Assembly: GCF_009649175.1 (NCBI RefSeq)
Contig: NZ_WJPO01000004.1
Location: 1 to 64,000, forward strand
Direction: 5' to 3'
Origin: Rhodovulum strictum
GTDB taxonomy: Bacteria; Pseudomonadota; Alphaproteobacteria; Rhodobacterales; Rhodobacteraceae
Length of the DNA stretch: 64,000 bases
The notes beneath the pieces are model-generated. The model had not been told where the DNA came from. It was given only the letters and a program-made list of their open reading frames with translations, and searched no databases. Of this stretch, positions 17,774 to 27,018 are shown in pieces; position 1 is the first letter of the stretch, and every line of letters starts with the position of its first letter. The position numbers and the translations under genes were made by a program.

Positions 17774-18265
17774 TCAGACACGGCCGCTTTTCTCGGCCTC
17801 GGCCAGAGACAACAACCAGATCGCCGCGAACGCAACCGTAAGAACCGACGCAATCAGGTTCGTGATAGCCCCCGCGCCCAGAAATCCGGACACAAGACCG
17901 AAGGCAAGGATCGCAGGCGAGACCGCCAGCACTGTCCAGAACAGCGCCAGACGCGCGCCGTAGAACGTGCCAGAGCCCCCCATCATCCGGGCAAAGAGGT
18001 GGCTGAACCCCGCGATGGCGTAGAAGAACAGCGGCGCCAGAAACATCCATCCGAACAAAGCTGCGCCCAGCAATGCCTCTAGCGGGACCGCGTCGCTCAT
18101 CAGGGATTCGCGCATCAGGCGGGGCCATTGCGCCACGAAGATCAGAAAGCAGCCCAGCATCAGGTAGACCAGCGCGCGGTCTTCGCGCTGGCCGGCCTGC
18201 AACTGGCGCCGGATCGCGGCGCGCGGGCCGCGCCACGTCGCCACGATTTCCTTGACGATGGACAT
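17774..18265 (-). CDS. Yip1-family membrane protein (second copy)
   Basis: A 163-residue membrane protein starting MSIVKEIVATWRGPRAAIRR, with about four to five helices (RALVYLMLGCFLIFVAQWP, ALFGWMFLAPLFFYAIAGF, LALFWTVLAVSPAILAFGLV, LIASVLTVAFAAIWLLSLA). The N-terminal WRGPR.AIRRQL segment is typical of Yip1 genes found in rhodobacterial suf clusters. GGAGGTAGG lies immediately before the ATG. It starts one base after the sufD stop, so it is certainly in the same transcript. It is likely a paralogue or partner of the next gene. Confidence 0.75.
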   Translation of the reverse strand: MSIVKEIVATWRGPRAAIRRQLQAGQREDRALVYLMLGCFLIFVAQWPRLMRESLMSDAVPLEALLGAALFGWMFLAPLFFYAIAGFSHLFARMMGGSGTFYGARLALFWTVLAVSPAILAFGLVSGFLGAGAITNLIASVLTVAFAAIWLLSLAEAEKSGRV

Positions 18266-18266
18266 C

Positions 18267-19556
18267 CTACCTCCGGTGACGGGCCAGCCATTGGGCAAGC
18301 CGCTCGACGATCTCGTCGCGGATCACGTCCGATTCGATCTCCTCGACCGCCTCGGCGATGAAGGACAATACCATCAGGTCCACCGCCTCGGCCCGCGGCA
18401 CACCGCGCGAGCGCAGGTAGAACAGCGCCCTCTCGTCGATCGCCCCGCTGGTCGAGCCATGCGAACAGGCCACGTCATCGGCATAGATTTCCAACTCGGG
18501 CTTGGCCAGGAACTGGCTGTCCTCGTCCAGCAGAAGCGATTGCGAGATCTGGTAGCCATCGGTCTTCTGCGCGCCGGGCTGGACAAGGATCTTGCCCTGG
18601 AATACCCCCGTCGCGCCGTTCTTGAGCACCTTCTTGAAGACTTGGCGGCTTTCGCAACGCTCGGCGTCATGGGTGATGAAGATCGTGTCGTCATGGTGGA
18701 AATCCGACCCGTCGCCCAGACAGGCCCCCGCCACATGCGCCACGCCCTCGTCGCCGGTCAGCTCGATCACGCATTCGTTGCGCGTCAGCGCCCCGTTCGC
18801 CGTCATGGTAAAGGACTTGAACGTGCTTTCCTGGCCCAGCCGGGCAAAGACATGGGTCACCGCGCGGCGTTCATGGTCGCGCCCCTGCACCCGGACATGA
18901 TGGAAGGCGCCGCCATCGGCGATGTCGACCTCCATCACCTTGTTGAACCGCGCAGCCGCCGGGCCGTTTTCCAGAACGGTCAGATCGGCGCCCGGCTCGA
19001 TCCTGATGACGTGATGCAGGATCGCGTCTGAAGTATCAGATTTATGAAGGTAAATCAGGTTCACTGGCTTCTCGGCCCGGCCCGTCGCGCGGATCAGGAC
19101 GCCATCGGTCGCAAAGGCCGTGTTCAGCGCCGCCATCGGACGTTCCACGGGTTCCTGCCCGCGCGCCTCGAGCGTGCCGTAAAGCTCGGCCGCCCAGTGG
19201 ATGTCCAGCGCCTGCGCCTCGGCCAGACGGGTGATCTCGACGCCTGCCAGTGCGGGATCGTCCGAGGCAGCGGCGTCAAACACGCCATCGACAAAGACCA
19301 GCCGCAGCCGGTCCATGGCGTGAAAGACCGGGTTTTCGCTCGGCTCGAACACCGCGGCGGGCACCGGCGCAGGCGTCACGAGATCGGCGGGATTGGTGAA
19401 ACGCCAGTATTCGTCGCGCCGCCCCGGCAGGCCCATCGCCTCTAGCCGCGCGCGGGCGCCAAGCCGGCCAAGCCGGGTCCAGCCCGGCGCCTCGGGCATC
19501 GCGAGCGCGGCAAGCCGCGCCTCGGTCGCGGTCAGTTTCGCCTGCGGCAGCCCCAT
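18267..19556 (-). CDS. sufD: Fe-S cluster scaffold component SufD
   Basis: A 429-residue member of the SufB/SufD family. The right-handed beta-helix core carries GADLTVLENGPAAARFNKVM, HDAERCESRQVFKKVLKNGA, FQGKILVQPGAQKTDGYQ and DDVACSHGSTSGAIDERALF, with the conserved C/H pair in ACSHGS. SufD joins SufB and SufC in the SufBC2D scaffold. The ATG at 19556 overlaps the sufC stop (TGATG) and follows GGGGAGG. Length is slightly shorter than SufB, as usual. Confidence 0.93.
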   Translation of the reverse strand: MGLPQAKLTATEARLAALAMPEAPGWTRLGRLGARARLEAMGLPGRRDEYWRFTNPADLVTPAPVPAAVFEPSENPVFHAMDRLRLVFVDGVFDAAASDDPALAGVEITRLAEAQALDIHWAAELYGTLEARGQEPVERPMAALNTAFATDGVLIRATGRAEKPVNLIYLHKSDTSDAILHHVIRIEPGADLTVLENGPAAARFNKVMEVDIADGGAFHHVRVQGRDHERRAVTHVFARLGQESTFKSFTMTANGALTRNECVIELTGDEGVAHVAGACLGDGSDFHHDDTIFITHDAERCESRQVFKKVLKNGATGVFQGKILVQPGAQKTDGYQISQSLLLDEDSQFLAKPELEIYADDVACSHGSTSGAIDERALFYLRSRGVPRAEAVDLMVLSFIAEAVEEIESDVIRDEIVERLAQWLARHRR

Positions 19557-20311
19557 CACGCCGCCTCCCCGATCAGGTCGGCATAACCGTTCTTCTCGAC
19601 TTCCAGCGCCAGTTCCGGCCCGCCGGTCTTGATGATCCGGCCATCGACCATGATATGCACCACGTCGGGCACGATATGATCCAGCAGGCGCTGGTAATGG
19701 GTGATGACAAGAAACGCCCGGTCAGGGCTGCGCATCGCGTTCACGCCGTCCGAGACCAGCTTCAGCGCATCCACATCCAGCCCCGAATCGGTCTCGTCGA
19801 GGATGCAGATCTTCGGCTCCAGCATCGCCATCTGAAGGATCTCGTTGCGCTTCTTCTCGCCGCCGGAAAAGCCCATGTTGACGGGACGCTTCAGCATCTC
19901 GGCGTCGATCTTCAGATCCCTGGCGCGGGCGCGCACCTCTTTCAGAAAGGTCGCAGCATCCATCTCGGGCTCGCCGCGGGCCTTGCGTTGGGCATTTACC
20001 GCGGTGCGCAGGAAGGTCATGTTGCCCACGCCCGGAATTTCCACCGGGTACTGGAAGGCAAGAAAAAGGCCCGCAGCCGCGCGTTCCTCGGGCTCCATCC
20101 CCAGGATGTCCTGGCCCAGAAGCGTCGCGCTTCCGTCGGTCACCTCATAGCCGTCGCGGCCTGCCAGAACATAGGACAGGGTCGACTTGCCCGACCCGTT
20201 CGGCCCCATGATCGCATGCACCTTGCCCGCCTCTACGGTCAGGGTCAGACCCTTGAGGATCTCCTTGCCCTCTTCTTCAAGAGAGGCGCGCAGGTTATTG
20301 ATTTCCAGCAT
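19556..20311 (-). CDS. sufC: Fe-S assembly ATPase SufC
   Basis: A 251-residue cytoplasmic ABC-type ATPase. Walker A is GPNGSGKST (about 36-44), the signature region is NMGFSGGEKKRNEILQ and Walker B is ICILDETDSGLDVDALK, with the SufC-typical ETDSGLD. It binds SufB and SufD to drive cluster assembly. Its stop overlaps the sufD start, and it lies about 75 bases after the DUF486 gene in the same direction. Confidence 0.96.
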   Translation of the reverse strand: MLEINNLRASLEEEGKEILKGLTLTVEAGKVHAIMGPNGSGKSTLSYVLAGRDGYEVTDGSATLLGQDILGMEPEERAAAGLFLAFQYPVEIPGVGNMTFLRTAVNAQRKARGEPEMDAATFLKEVRARARDLKIDAEMLKRPVNMGFSGGEKKRNEILQMAMLEPKICILDETDSGLDVDALKLVSDGVNAMRSPDRAFLVITHYQRLLDHIVPDVVHIMVDGRIIKTGGPELALEVEKNGYADLIGEAA

Positions 20312-20385
20312 CTTTCTTTTCCTTCACCCAAGGGTTTCGACGATCCCCGGCACGGGCATCCCCGGAATGTTGTCGGTCCCGACGG

Positions 20386-20853
20386 TCATCCCCGTCCTTC
20401 CGTTCCTGTTGCATCCTGCGCCGCGGCGCTTGCCGCGCGGTCGGGCGCAGGCGCATCAATCGCGTCTATCAGGCCGATCGGCTCGGGCAGCGGCACCTCG
20501 TCTGTCCGCGCCCCCGGCGCAAAGAAGACCAGCGCCGCGCCCGCCGCGATCAGCGTGAACCCCAGGATGACCTGCCAGCCGATGGCCTCGCGCAGATAGA
20601 GCACCGAAAAGCCGACGAAGACCGTCAGCGTCAGCACCTCCTGAATGGTCTTGAGTTGCGCGGCGGAATAGACCTGATGGCCCAGCCGGTTCGCCGGCAC
20701 CGCCAGCCAGTACTCGAAGAACGCGATGCCCCAGCTGACCAGCACCACCACGGCCAGCGGCGCCGCCTTGAACTTGAGATGGCCGTACCAGGCGAAGGTC
20801 ATGAACACGTTCGACACCGCCAGAAGGCCGATCGGCGCAAGATATGGCCACAT
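20386..20853 (-). CDS. DUF486 (DMT-superfamily-like) membrane protein
   Basis: A 155-residue protein with four membrane helices: LAPIGLLAVSNVFMTFAWYG, PLAVVVLVSWGIAFFEYWLA, VLTLTVFVGFSVLYLREAI and GWQVILGFTLIAAGAALVFF, then a soluble tail rich in Pro/Ala/Asp of about 45 residues. The NVFMTFAWYGHLKFK and EYWLAVPANRLGHQ segments are diagnostic for DUF486, a distant relative of small multidrug/DMT transporters. Function unknown. It is inserted between sufB and sufC. Confidence 0.85.
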   Translation of the reverse strand: MWPYLAPIGLLAVSNVFMTFAWYGHLKFKAAPLAVVVLVSWGIAFFEYWLAVPANRLGHQVYSAAQLKTIQEVLTLTVFVGFSVLYLREAIGWQVILGFTLIAAGAALVFFAPGARTDEVPLPEPIGLIDAIDAPAPDRAASAAAQDATGTEGRG

Positions 20854-20901
20854 TGCCGCGCGTCTCCGAAATGCCTGCCCCGACGCTCTCCGCCTGCGCC
20901 A

Positions 20902-22428
20902 TCACCCCACCGAACCCTCAAGGCTGATCGCCACGAGGCTTTGCGCCTCCATCGCGAATTCCATCGGCAGGGCTTGCAGCACCTCCTTGCAGAAGCCGTT
21001 GACGACAAGCGCCACCGCGGCCTCCTCGTCGATGCCGCGCGCGCGGCAATAGAAAAGCTGGTCGTCATCCACCTTGGAGGTCGTCGCCTCATGTTCCACG
21101 CGGGACGAATTGTTGCGCACCTCGATATAGGGCACCGTATGCGCGCCGCACTTGTCGCCGATCAGCAGGCTGTCGCACTGGGTATAGTTGCGCGAATTCT
21201 TGGCCTTGGGATGCATCGACACGAGCCCGCGATAGGTGTTCTGCGCATGGCCCGCGCTGATCCCCTTGGACACGATGCGCGAGCGGGTGTTCTTGCCCAG
21301 ATGCACCATCTTGGTGCCGGTATCGGCCTGCTGCCAGTTGTTGGTGATGGCGATCGAGTAGAACTCGCCCTGGCTGTCATCGCCCCGCAGGATGCAGGAG
21401 GGGTATTTCCACGTCACCGCCGAGCCGGTCTCGACCTGCGTCCACATCACCTTGGACCGCGCGCCGCGGCAATCGGCGCGCTTGGTGACGAAATTGTAGA
21501 TGCCGCCCTTGCCATGCTCGTCGCCCGGATACCAGTTCTGGACGGTGGAATACTTCACCTCGGCATCGTCCAGCACCACGATCTCGACCACCGCGGCATG
21601 AAGCTGCGCGGTGTCGCGCTTGGGCGCGGTGCAACCTTCCAGATAGGACACATAGGCGCCCTTGTCGGCGATGATCAGCGTGCGCTCGAACTGGCCGGTA
21701 TTCTCGGCATTGATGCGGAAATAGGTCGACAGCTCCATCGGGCAGCGCACACCGGGCGGCACATAGACGAAGGAGCCGTCCGAAAAGACCGCCGAGTTCA
21801 GAGTGGCATAGAAATTGTCGCTCTGCGGCACGACCGAGCCCAGGTATTTCTTCACCAGCTCCGGGTGAGTGCGGATCGCCTCCGAGATCGGGCAGAAGAT
21901 CACGCCCGCCTGCTCAAGCTCCTTCTGGAAGGTGGTGCCCACGCTGACGGAATCGAACACAGCATCCACGGCCACCTTGCGCCCCTCGGCAGGCGCATCC
22001 TCGGCGCCCTCGACGCCGGCAAGGATCATCTGCTCCTTCAGCGGGATGCCGAGCTTCTTGTAGGTTTCCAGTAGCTTCGGATCGACCTCGTCCAGCGATT
22101 TCGGCTTTTCGGCCATGCTCTTGGGCCGGGCATAGTAATACTGTTTCTGGAAGTCGATCTCGGGATAATCGACCATCGCCCAGTCGGGCTCTTCCAGTTG
22201 CTGCCAGCGCCGGAACGCGGCCAACCGCCACTCGGTCATCCATTCGGGTTCTTCGTTCTTGGCCGAGATCAGCCGCACGATCTCTTCGGAAAGGCCCATC
22301 GGGGCGTATTCCATCTCGATCTCGGTTTCCCAGCCATACTTGTACTTGCCCGCCATCGACTGGACGGTTTCGACCGTCTCGCGGATCTCCGTGACGCCTT
22401 CGTGATCGGCATTGTCCAAAGCAGCCAT
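20902..22428 (-). CDS. sufB: Fe-S cluster scaffold protein SufB
   Basis: A 508-residue SufB. Diagnostic parts are [20 protein letters not shown] near the N-terminus, [60 protein letters not shown] and [20 protein letters not shown]. SufB is the site of nascent cluster assembly in the SufBCD complex. The start [11 protein letters not shown] at 22428 has GGAAGG a few bases upstream. The gene follows the cysteine desulfurase by about 50 bases and precedes DUF486. Confidence 0.96.
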   Translation of the reverse strand: MAALDNADHEGVTEIRETVETVQSMAGKYKYGWETEIEMEYAPMGLSEEIVRLISAKNEEPEWMTEWRLAAFRRWQQLEEPDWAMVDYPEIDFQKQYYYARPKSMAEKPKSLDEVDPKLLETYKKLGIPLKEQMILAGVEGAEDAPAEGRKVAVDAVFDSVSVGTTFQKELEQAGVIFCPISEAIRTHPELVKKYLGSVVPQSDNFYATLNSAVFSDGSFVYVPPGVRCPMELSTYFRINAENTGQFERTLIIADKGAYVSYLEGCTAPKRDTAQLHAAVVEIVVLDDAEVKYSTVQNWYPGDEHGKGGIYNFVTKRADCRGARSKVMWTQVETGSAVTWKYPSCILRGDDSQGEFYSIAITNNWQQADTGTKMVHLGKNTRSRIVSKGISAGHAQNTYRGLVSMHPKAKNSRNYTQCDSLLIGDKCGAHTVPYIEVRNNSSRVEHEATTSKVDDDQLFYCRARGIDEEAAVALVVNGFCKEVLQALPMEFAMEAQSLVAISLEGSVG

Positions 22429-22481
22429 GTGATCCTTCCGCCTCTCCTGCCGGGCCCATCGGGGCACCGGTCAAACCCGTT

Positions 22482-23525
22482 TCAGCCCGCCCGGGCCCTG
22501 ATCCTCGCCGCCGCCGCAAGCCAGGCCTCGGCGAACCGCATCACATCCTCTTCCCGCAGCCCCGGCCCCAGCGAGACCCGCACCGCAGAGGCCGCCGCCT
22601 CGCCCAGGCCCATCGCCCGCAGCACGCGGCTTGCGCGCAGCTTGCCCGAGGAACAGGCCGAGCCCGCGGAAATCGCGAACCCGGCAAGGTCCATCTGCAT
22701 CACCTGCGTCTCGCCCTTCCAGCCCGGAGTGGCGAAGCACGAGGTGTTTGGCAAGCGTGGCGCAGCTTTCCCGACAAAAATAGTCTCGTTTGCGCCAGCC
22801 TCAATGGTGTTTTCTAGAATATTTCTAAGATGCTCGATTTCGAGCCATTTTCCAGCAGAAAGTTCCCGCGATGCCGCTTCCGCAGCCGCTCCGAAGCCCG
22901 CGATGCCCACAACATTCTCGGTTCCCGCCCTCCGGCCCAGCTCCTGCCCGCCACCGCGGATTCGCGCCTCAAGCGCGATCCCGCGCCGCAGCACCAGCGC
23001 GCCCACCCCCTTGGGGCCCCCGATCTTGTGGGCCGACACCAGCGCCATGTCGCAGCCCAGCCAGTTGAACGCCACCGGCAGCTTGCCGAAGGCCTGCGTC
23101 ATGTCGCAGACCGCGATGCCCGGCGGCAGGTCCTGGATCACGCCGGTCTCGGAATTGGCCAGTTGCAGCGCGCTGCGCGCGGGATCGGCCACGCTGACCT
23201 GCCCTTTCCGGTCCACCGGCAGGCAGGGATCGACCCAGGCCGCGACCGAATCATGCTCGATATCGCCCGCCACCAGCCCCCGCCCCGCGCAGGCCAGCGC
23301 GGCGGCCTCGCTCGCGCCCGAGGTAAAGACGATCTCGGCCCCCTCTGCCCCCAGGGCCGCGGCAACCTGCGCGCGCGCCTTCTCGACCAGCGCGCGGGCC
23401 GCGCGCCCCTCGGCATGCACGCTGGACGGATTGCCCACCAGATCCATCGCCGCGACCATGGCCGCGCGCGCCTCGGGCCTCAGCGGCGCCGTCGCGTTCC
23501 AGTCCAGATAGACGCGCCCGCCCAT
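22482..23525 (-). CDS. Cysteine desulfurase, NifS/IscS-like (group I)
   Basis: A 347-residue PLP enzyme that supplies sulfur from cysteine. The N-terminus VYLDWNATAPLRPEARAAM is typical; the PLP lysine is Lys167 (SAHKIGGPKG) and the active-site cysteine is Cys291 in GSACSSGKL, marking group I (IscS/NifS) as opposed to SufS. It is shorter than IscS (about 400). It is the second gene after iscR, followed by sufB. The region coding residues about 220-262 (22740-22865) is much AT-richer than the rest. The repeat element just upstream ends so that AAGGAAGG serves as its ribosome-binding site. Confidence 0.92.
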   Translation of the reverse strand: MGGRVYLDWNATAPLRPEARAAMVAAMDLVGNPSSVHAEGRAARALVEKARAQVAAALGAEGAEIVFTSGASEAAALACAGRGLVAGDIEHDSVAAWVDPCLPVDRKGQVSVADPARSALQLANSETGVIQDLPPGIAVCDMTQAFGKLPVAFNWLGCDMALVSAHKIGGPKGVGALVLRRGIALEARIRGGGQELGRRAGTENVVGIAGFGAAAEAASRELSAGKWLEIEHLRNILENTIEAGANETIFVGKAAPRLPNTSCFATPGWKGETQVMQMDLAGFAISAGSACSSGKLRASRVLRAMGLGEAAASAVRVSLGPGLREEDVMRFAEAWLAAAARIRARAG

Positions 23526-23532
23526 GCCCTTC

Positions 23533-23592
23533 CTTCTTCTGGCCTCAAATATCCCGGGGGAGTCCGCGTCAGCGGACGGGGGCAGCGCCCCC
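23533..23592 (-). repeat. Dispersed intergenic element, copy 1
   Basis: Minus-strand order: a hairpin GGGGGCGCTGCCCCC directly after the iscR stop, a second hairpin GTCCGCTGACGCGGAC, then CCCCCGGGATATTTGAGG and CCAGAAGAAGG. It lies between iscR and the desulfurase gene. The core is shared with five other intergenic sites in this window. Confidence 0.75.
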
Positions 23593-24053
23593 TAGTCGTC
23601 GTCCACCACCTCGAACAGCGCCGGCACGGCCGGACAGGGCGCCAGATCGTTGGCGGTCACATCCGACAGCCGCGTCTGGTGCAGGAACACATAGACATGC
23701 GCCGACAGCCCCTCCCACAAACGGTTGGTCAGCGATTGCGCGCGCGAGCCCGACATCCCGCCCGACGCGCCCGCGCCCTTGTGCATCGCGCTCACCGTCT
23801 CGTCGACCGCCGCCAGCACATCGACCACCCGGATCTCGGAGGCCGGCCGCGCCAGCCGGTAGCCGCCGCCCGGGCCGCGCACCGAGTCCACAAGCCCCGC
23901 GCGGCGCAGCTTGACGAACAATTGCTCCAGATAGGGCAGAGAGATGTCCTGCCGCTTCGATATCTCGGCCAGCGACACCAGCCCGTCGGCAGGCGTCAGA
24001 GCCAGATCGACCAGCGCGACCATGGCATAGCGGCCCTTCGTGCTCAGTTTCAT
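23592..24053 (-). CDS. iscR: Rrf2-family Fe-S-responsive regulator IscR
   Basis: A 153-residue winged-helix regulator. The N-terminus MKLSTKGRYAMVALVDLAL, the recognition helix region ISLPYLEQLFVKLRRAGLV and wing SVRGPGGGYRLARP are those of IscR. The usual three clustered cysteines after VDETV are absent: the sequence there is SAMHKGAGASGGMSGSRAQS. The only cysteine is Cys140 (APCPAV). Single-cysteine cluster binding has been described for the Rhodobacter sphaeroides protein, as I recall. It heads the suf cluster. A TTGACG at about 24164-24169 read leftwards could be the -35 element of the operon promoter, but no clear -10 follows. It is divergent from the hydrolase gene. Confidence 0.92.
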   Translation of the reverse strand: MKLSTKGRYAMVALVDLALTPADGLVSLAEISKRQDISLPYLEQLFVKLRRAGLVDSVRGPGGGYRLARPASEIRVVDVLAAVDETVSAMHKGAGASGGMSGSRAQSLTNRLWEGLSAHVYVFLHQTRLSDVTANDLAPCPAVPALFEVVDDD

Positions 24054-24203
24054 CGACGCCCTCCCGCAGACGGTTGACGCAGCGCGGGCGGGCCATTACC
24101 TCGGAATGCACCCCGGGCCCGCGCCCGCCGGGTGATCCTGTCCTTATGTAGCCCGGCCTTTCGCGTCAAGAAATGGCGGGCTCCCGCGAATGAGAAGAAC
24201 CGC

Positions 24204-24857
24204 ATGCCCGAGGTGATCTTTCCCGGCCCCGAAGGCCGTCTCGAAGGCCGCTACCATCCGCAGAAGGACAGGGACGCCCCCATCGCCATCGTGCTGCACC
24301 CGCATCCGCAATTCGGCGGCACGATGAACAACCGCGTGGTCTACAACCTGCATTATGCCTTTCACCGGCTGGGCTTCACCGTGCTGCGGTTCAATTTCCG
24401 CGGCGTGGGGCGCAGCCAGGGCGAGTATGATCAGGGCATCGGCGAGCTGTCGGATGCCGCGGCCGCGCTGGATTACCTGCAATCCATGAACCAGAATGCC
24501 AAGCATTGCTGGGTCGCGGGCTTTTCCTTCGGGGCGTGGATCGGCATGCAGCTGCTGATGCGGCGGCCCGAGATCACGGGCTTCGTCTCGGTCAGCCCGC
24601 CCGCGAACATGTACGATTTCTCGTTCCTCGCCCCCTGCCCGTCCTCGGGGCTGGTGATCCATGGCTCGGCCGACCGCGTCGCGCCGCCCGCCGATACCCG
24701 TTCGCTGGTGGACAAGCTGCACGAGCAGAAGGGCATCACCATCACCCATGACGAGATCGAGGGGGCGGATCACTTCTTCCAGGATCCGCATATGGACACG
24801 ATGATCGATCATGTCAGCGCCTATGTCCGGCGCCGCCTGACCGAGGGCACCCGCTGA
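24204..24857 (+). CDS. Alpha/beta hydrolase (dienelactone-hydrolase-like, small serine hydrolase)
   Basis: A 217-residue protein starting MPEVIFPGPEGRLEGRYHPQ. The oxyanion region is VLHPHPQFGGTMNNRVVYNL, the nucleophile elbow is AGFSFGAWIG (Ser in GFSFG), the acid is probably Asp in HGSADRVAPP and the histidine is in IEGADHFFQDPHM. This belongs to the CocE/NonD-like hydrolase group common in alphaproteobacteria; the substrate is unknown. GAGAAG precedes the ATG. A gene for an 85-residue protein follows after 13 bases. Confidence 0.85.
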   Translation: MPEVIFPGPEGRLEGRYHPQKDRDAPIAIVLHPHPQFGGTMNNRVVYNLHYAFHRLGFTVLRFNFRGVGRSQGEYDQGIGELSDAAAALDYLQSMNQNAKHCWVAGFSFGAWIGMQLLMRRPEITGFVSVSPPANMYDFSFLAPCPSSGLVIHGSADRVAPPADTRSLVDKLHEQKGITITHDEIEGADHFFQDPHMDTMIDHVSAYVRRRLTEGTR

Positions 24858-24870
24858 CGGAGGCAACGGC

Positions 24871-25128
24871 GTGGCGATTCTCGACGATCTCGCCGATGCG
24901 CTGGCCCGCGAGGCGCTGGAACTGGCCGAAGAACTGGATGACGAGCGGCTGATCGACGAGATGTCCAAGGCGATCGGCGAATCCTCGCCCACCACCCAGG
25001 AAGCCTTCATGACCGCGGTGCGGATCCGGCGCGCCCTTGGCCGCGGCCGCGCGGTGATGGAACGCAAGCGCGGCACCCGCGCCCTGCCCCCGCCCGAGCC
25101 GGCGCCCGACCGCGCAGGGCAGGACTAG
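24871..25128 (+). CDS. Hypothetical protein, conserved-looking helical (85 residues)
   Basis: Starts at GTG (24871) with GGAGG eight bases upstream. The sequence VAILDDLADALAREALELAE, then ELDDERLIDEMSKAIGESSP and TAVRIRRALGRGRAVMERKR is strongly helical and acidic first, basic later, with a Pro-rich tail. No family recognised. The 13-base distance to the hydrolase gene indicates co-transcription. Confidence 0.65.
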   Translation: MAILDDLADALAREALELAEELDDERLIDEMSKAIGESSPTTQEAFMTAVRIRRALGRGRAVMERKRGTRALPPPEPAPDRAGQD

Positions 25129-25150
25129 CCGGCGCGCAATCCTCGCGCAG

Positions 25151-26707
25151 TCAGGCGACGCTGCGCATCGCCAGGGTCACCTTGCGGCCCGCCATATCCT
25201 GCAGCACGAATCCCGCAAGCGCATCGTCCAGTTCGCCCGCGCCTCGCGCCATGCGCGCGCCCATCGCCGACATTTCCTCGGCCAGCGCCGCATTGGTCTG
25301 AAGGCTTTCGTCGATCCGGGATACCGCGCCGTTCATCTCGGACAGCGCATCCGACTGCGCGCGCGCAGAGCGGGTGATCGCGGTCACGCGCAGGCTGGCC
25401 TGGTCGATCTCGGCGCCGATCCCGTCCAGCGCACCGCCCGCCCGCGCCACCAGCCCGGCACCGCTGGCGACATGGTCGGCCGATGTCTGGATCAGCGTCT
25501 TGATGTCGCGCGCGGCATTGCCGGTGCTCTGGGCCAGTGCCCGCACCTCCGAGGCGACCACGGCAAAGCCCTTGCCCGCCTCGCCCGCCCGCGCCGCCTC
25601 GACGCCCGCATTCAGCGCCAGCAGGTTGGTCTGGAACGAGATGTCGTCGATCAGCTGGATGATGGACGAGATCTCGGCCGAGCTTTTCTCGATCAGCGCC
25701 ATCGCACCGATGGCATCGCGCACGATCGCCGCCGCGTCGGCCGCGCTGCGCGAGGCGGTTGCCGCGCCGTCGCTGACCTCCTGCACCCCGTCCGCCGTCT
25801 CGGCCAGCGAGGTGGCCAGGATCTTCAGCGCGCGGGCAACCTCGGTCACGTCATGGGCCTGGCTTTCGACCCGGGCCGAGACATTGCCCGCAGCGGCGGC
25901 GATGGCCGAGGCGCCGTGGTGAACGTCGGCCGCCGCCGCCGCCGCACCACCCAGGCTTTCGGACAGCATCGCGACCGCGGTGTTGAAATCCTCTCGCAGT
26001 GCTTCATGTGCCGCAGGCAGGGGCGTGGCGATGGTGCAGCGCAGATCGCCCGCCGCCATCCGCGCCAGTGCCTCGCTTAGGGTTTCGACCACCGTCTCGG
26101 TATCGGCGCCCGCGCGCTCGGCATCGCGGCGCGCGGTCTGCGCCTCTTGTGCCAGGGCCTGTGATTCGTGCCGTTCCTCGATCAGGGCCGCACGCTGGCG
26201 CTGGGCCTGGAGCATCGAGATGGTCAGGATCGCACCCTCGATCACCACGATGCCGCCATGCAGCGCGGTGCGCCCCAGATTGGCTACCAGATCGGCCGAG
26301 GGATAGACCAGCGCGGGCATCACGAAGCTGAGCGACAGGTGATGCACCGCCGTCACCGCACAGGCCAGGATCAGCGCGGGCACGCTGCGCATGGTCGATA
26401 TGATGGCAAGCACCGCAAAGAACATCATGTGCGAATCGATCTGCCAGCCATGCCCGGCAAGCGCGGCCGTGAACAGCGCCGACAGCCCGATCAGCCCGAC
26501 CGCGATCACCTCGCGCCGCCTGGCGCTGCCGGTCCGGCGCGCGATGATCCCGGCCCCGGCGAACAGCACCGCCATCACCAGCAAGGGCAGGATCGGATTA
26601 CCGACCAGCCAGGCCGCCGCCACCGGCAGCGGCACCATGCCGATCAGCGCCCGTTCGGCCAGCTTGCAGGCGCCGCGCTCGGCGGTCAGTTCGTCAAAAT
26701 CGTTCAT
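25151..26707 (-). CDS. Methyl-accepting chemotaxis protein with membrane-embedded sensor region
   Basis: A 518-residue transducer. Residues about 20-175 form some six membrane helices with no large periplasmic domain; they include [18 protein letters not shown] and [20 protein letters not shown], with several histidines. A coiled region (about 175-215) and a HAMP-like piece ([20 protein letters not shown]) follow. The signalling hairpin is [20 protein letters not shown] / [20 protein letters not shown] / [20 protein letters not shown]. There is no CheR-docking pentapeptide at the C-terminus. Its ATG overlaps the stop of the next upstream small gene by four bases (ATGA). Confidence 0.9.
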   Translation of the reverse strand: MNDFDELTAERGACKLAERALIGMVPLPVAAAWLVGNPILPLLVMAVLFAGAGIIARRTGSARRREVIAVGLIGLSALFTAALAGHGWQIDSHMMFFAVLAIISTMRSVPALILACAVTAVHHLSLSFVMPALVYPSADLVANLGRTALHGGIVVIEGAILTISMLQAQRQRAALIEERHESQALAQEAQTARRDAERAGADTETVVETLSEALARMAAGDLRCTIATPLPAAHEALREDFNTAVAMLSESLGGAAAAAADVHHGASAIAAAAGNVSARVESQAHDVTEVARALKILATSLAETADGVQEVSDGAATASRSAADAAAIVRDAIGAMALIEKSSAEISSIIQLIDDISFQTNLLALNAGVEAARAGEAGKGFAVVASEVRALAQSTGNAARDIKTLIQTSADHVASGAGLVARAGGALDGIGAEIDQASLRVTAITRSARAQSDALSEMNGAVSRIDESLQTNAALAEEMSAMGARMARGAGELDDALAGFVLQDMAGRKVTLAMRSVA

Positions 26708-27018
26708 GGAATCTCTCCATCAAAGCCGCAAAGCGTCAACAGCGCCGCCGCGTCCAGCACCACCCAGGCCCCGGCGGCACGCGCCTGCGCCGGCCGGTCA
26801 AGCACCGCGAAGCGCGCGATCGGGGCGATGCGCGGGCCGATCTCGTGGCCCCCCGCCGCCGCGATTGCCGCCGCCGCCCCCCCGGGCGGAGCGATCACCA
26901 GCGCCGGCCGGCCCGCCGCCGCCGGTCCCGCCATGACCAGCGTCACCGGCACCGTGGCGAGCGCCAGCATCAGCGTCAGCCCCAGCAGGGCGGCATCGGA
27001 GAAGGTCGCGCGTGTCAC
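26704..27018 (-). CDS. Small single-helix membrane or secreted protein, coupled to the chemoreceptor
   Basis: About 104 residues: a hydrophobic N-terminal helix ([20 protein letters not shown]), then [20 protein letters not shown] and a C-terminal half ending [20 protein letters not shown] do not recognise a named family, though similar short proteins occur in Rhodobacterales as far as I recall. The start is uncertain: GTG at 27018 is my choice, the frame stays open to 27189. The stop overlaps the chemoreceptor start (ATGA), so both are translationally coupled and it could be a partner of the receptor. Confidence 0.55.
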   Translation of the reverse strand: MTRATFSDAALLGLTLMLALATVPVTLVMAGPAAAGRPALVIAPPGGAAAAIAAAGGHEIGPRIAPIARFAVLDRPAQARAAGAWVVLDAAALLTLCGFDGEIP

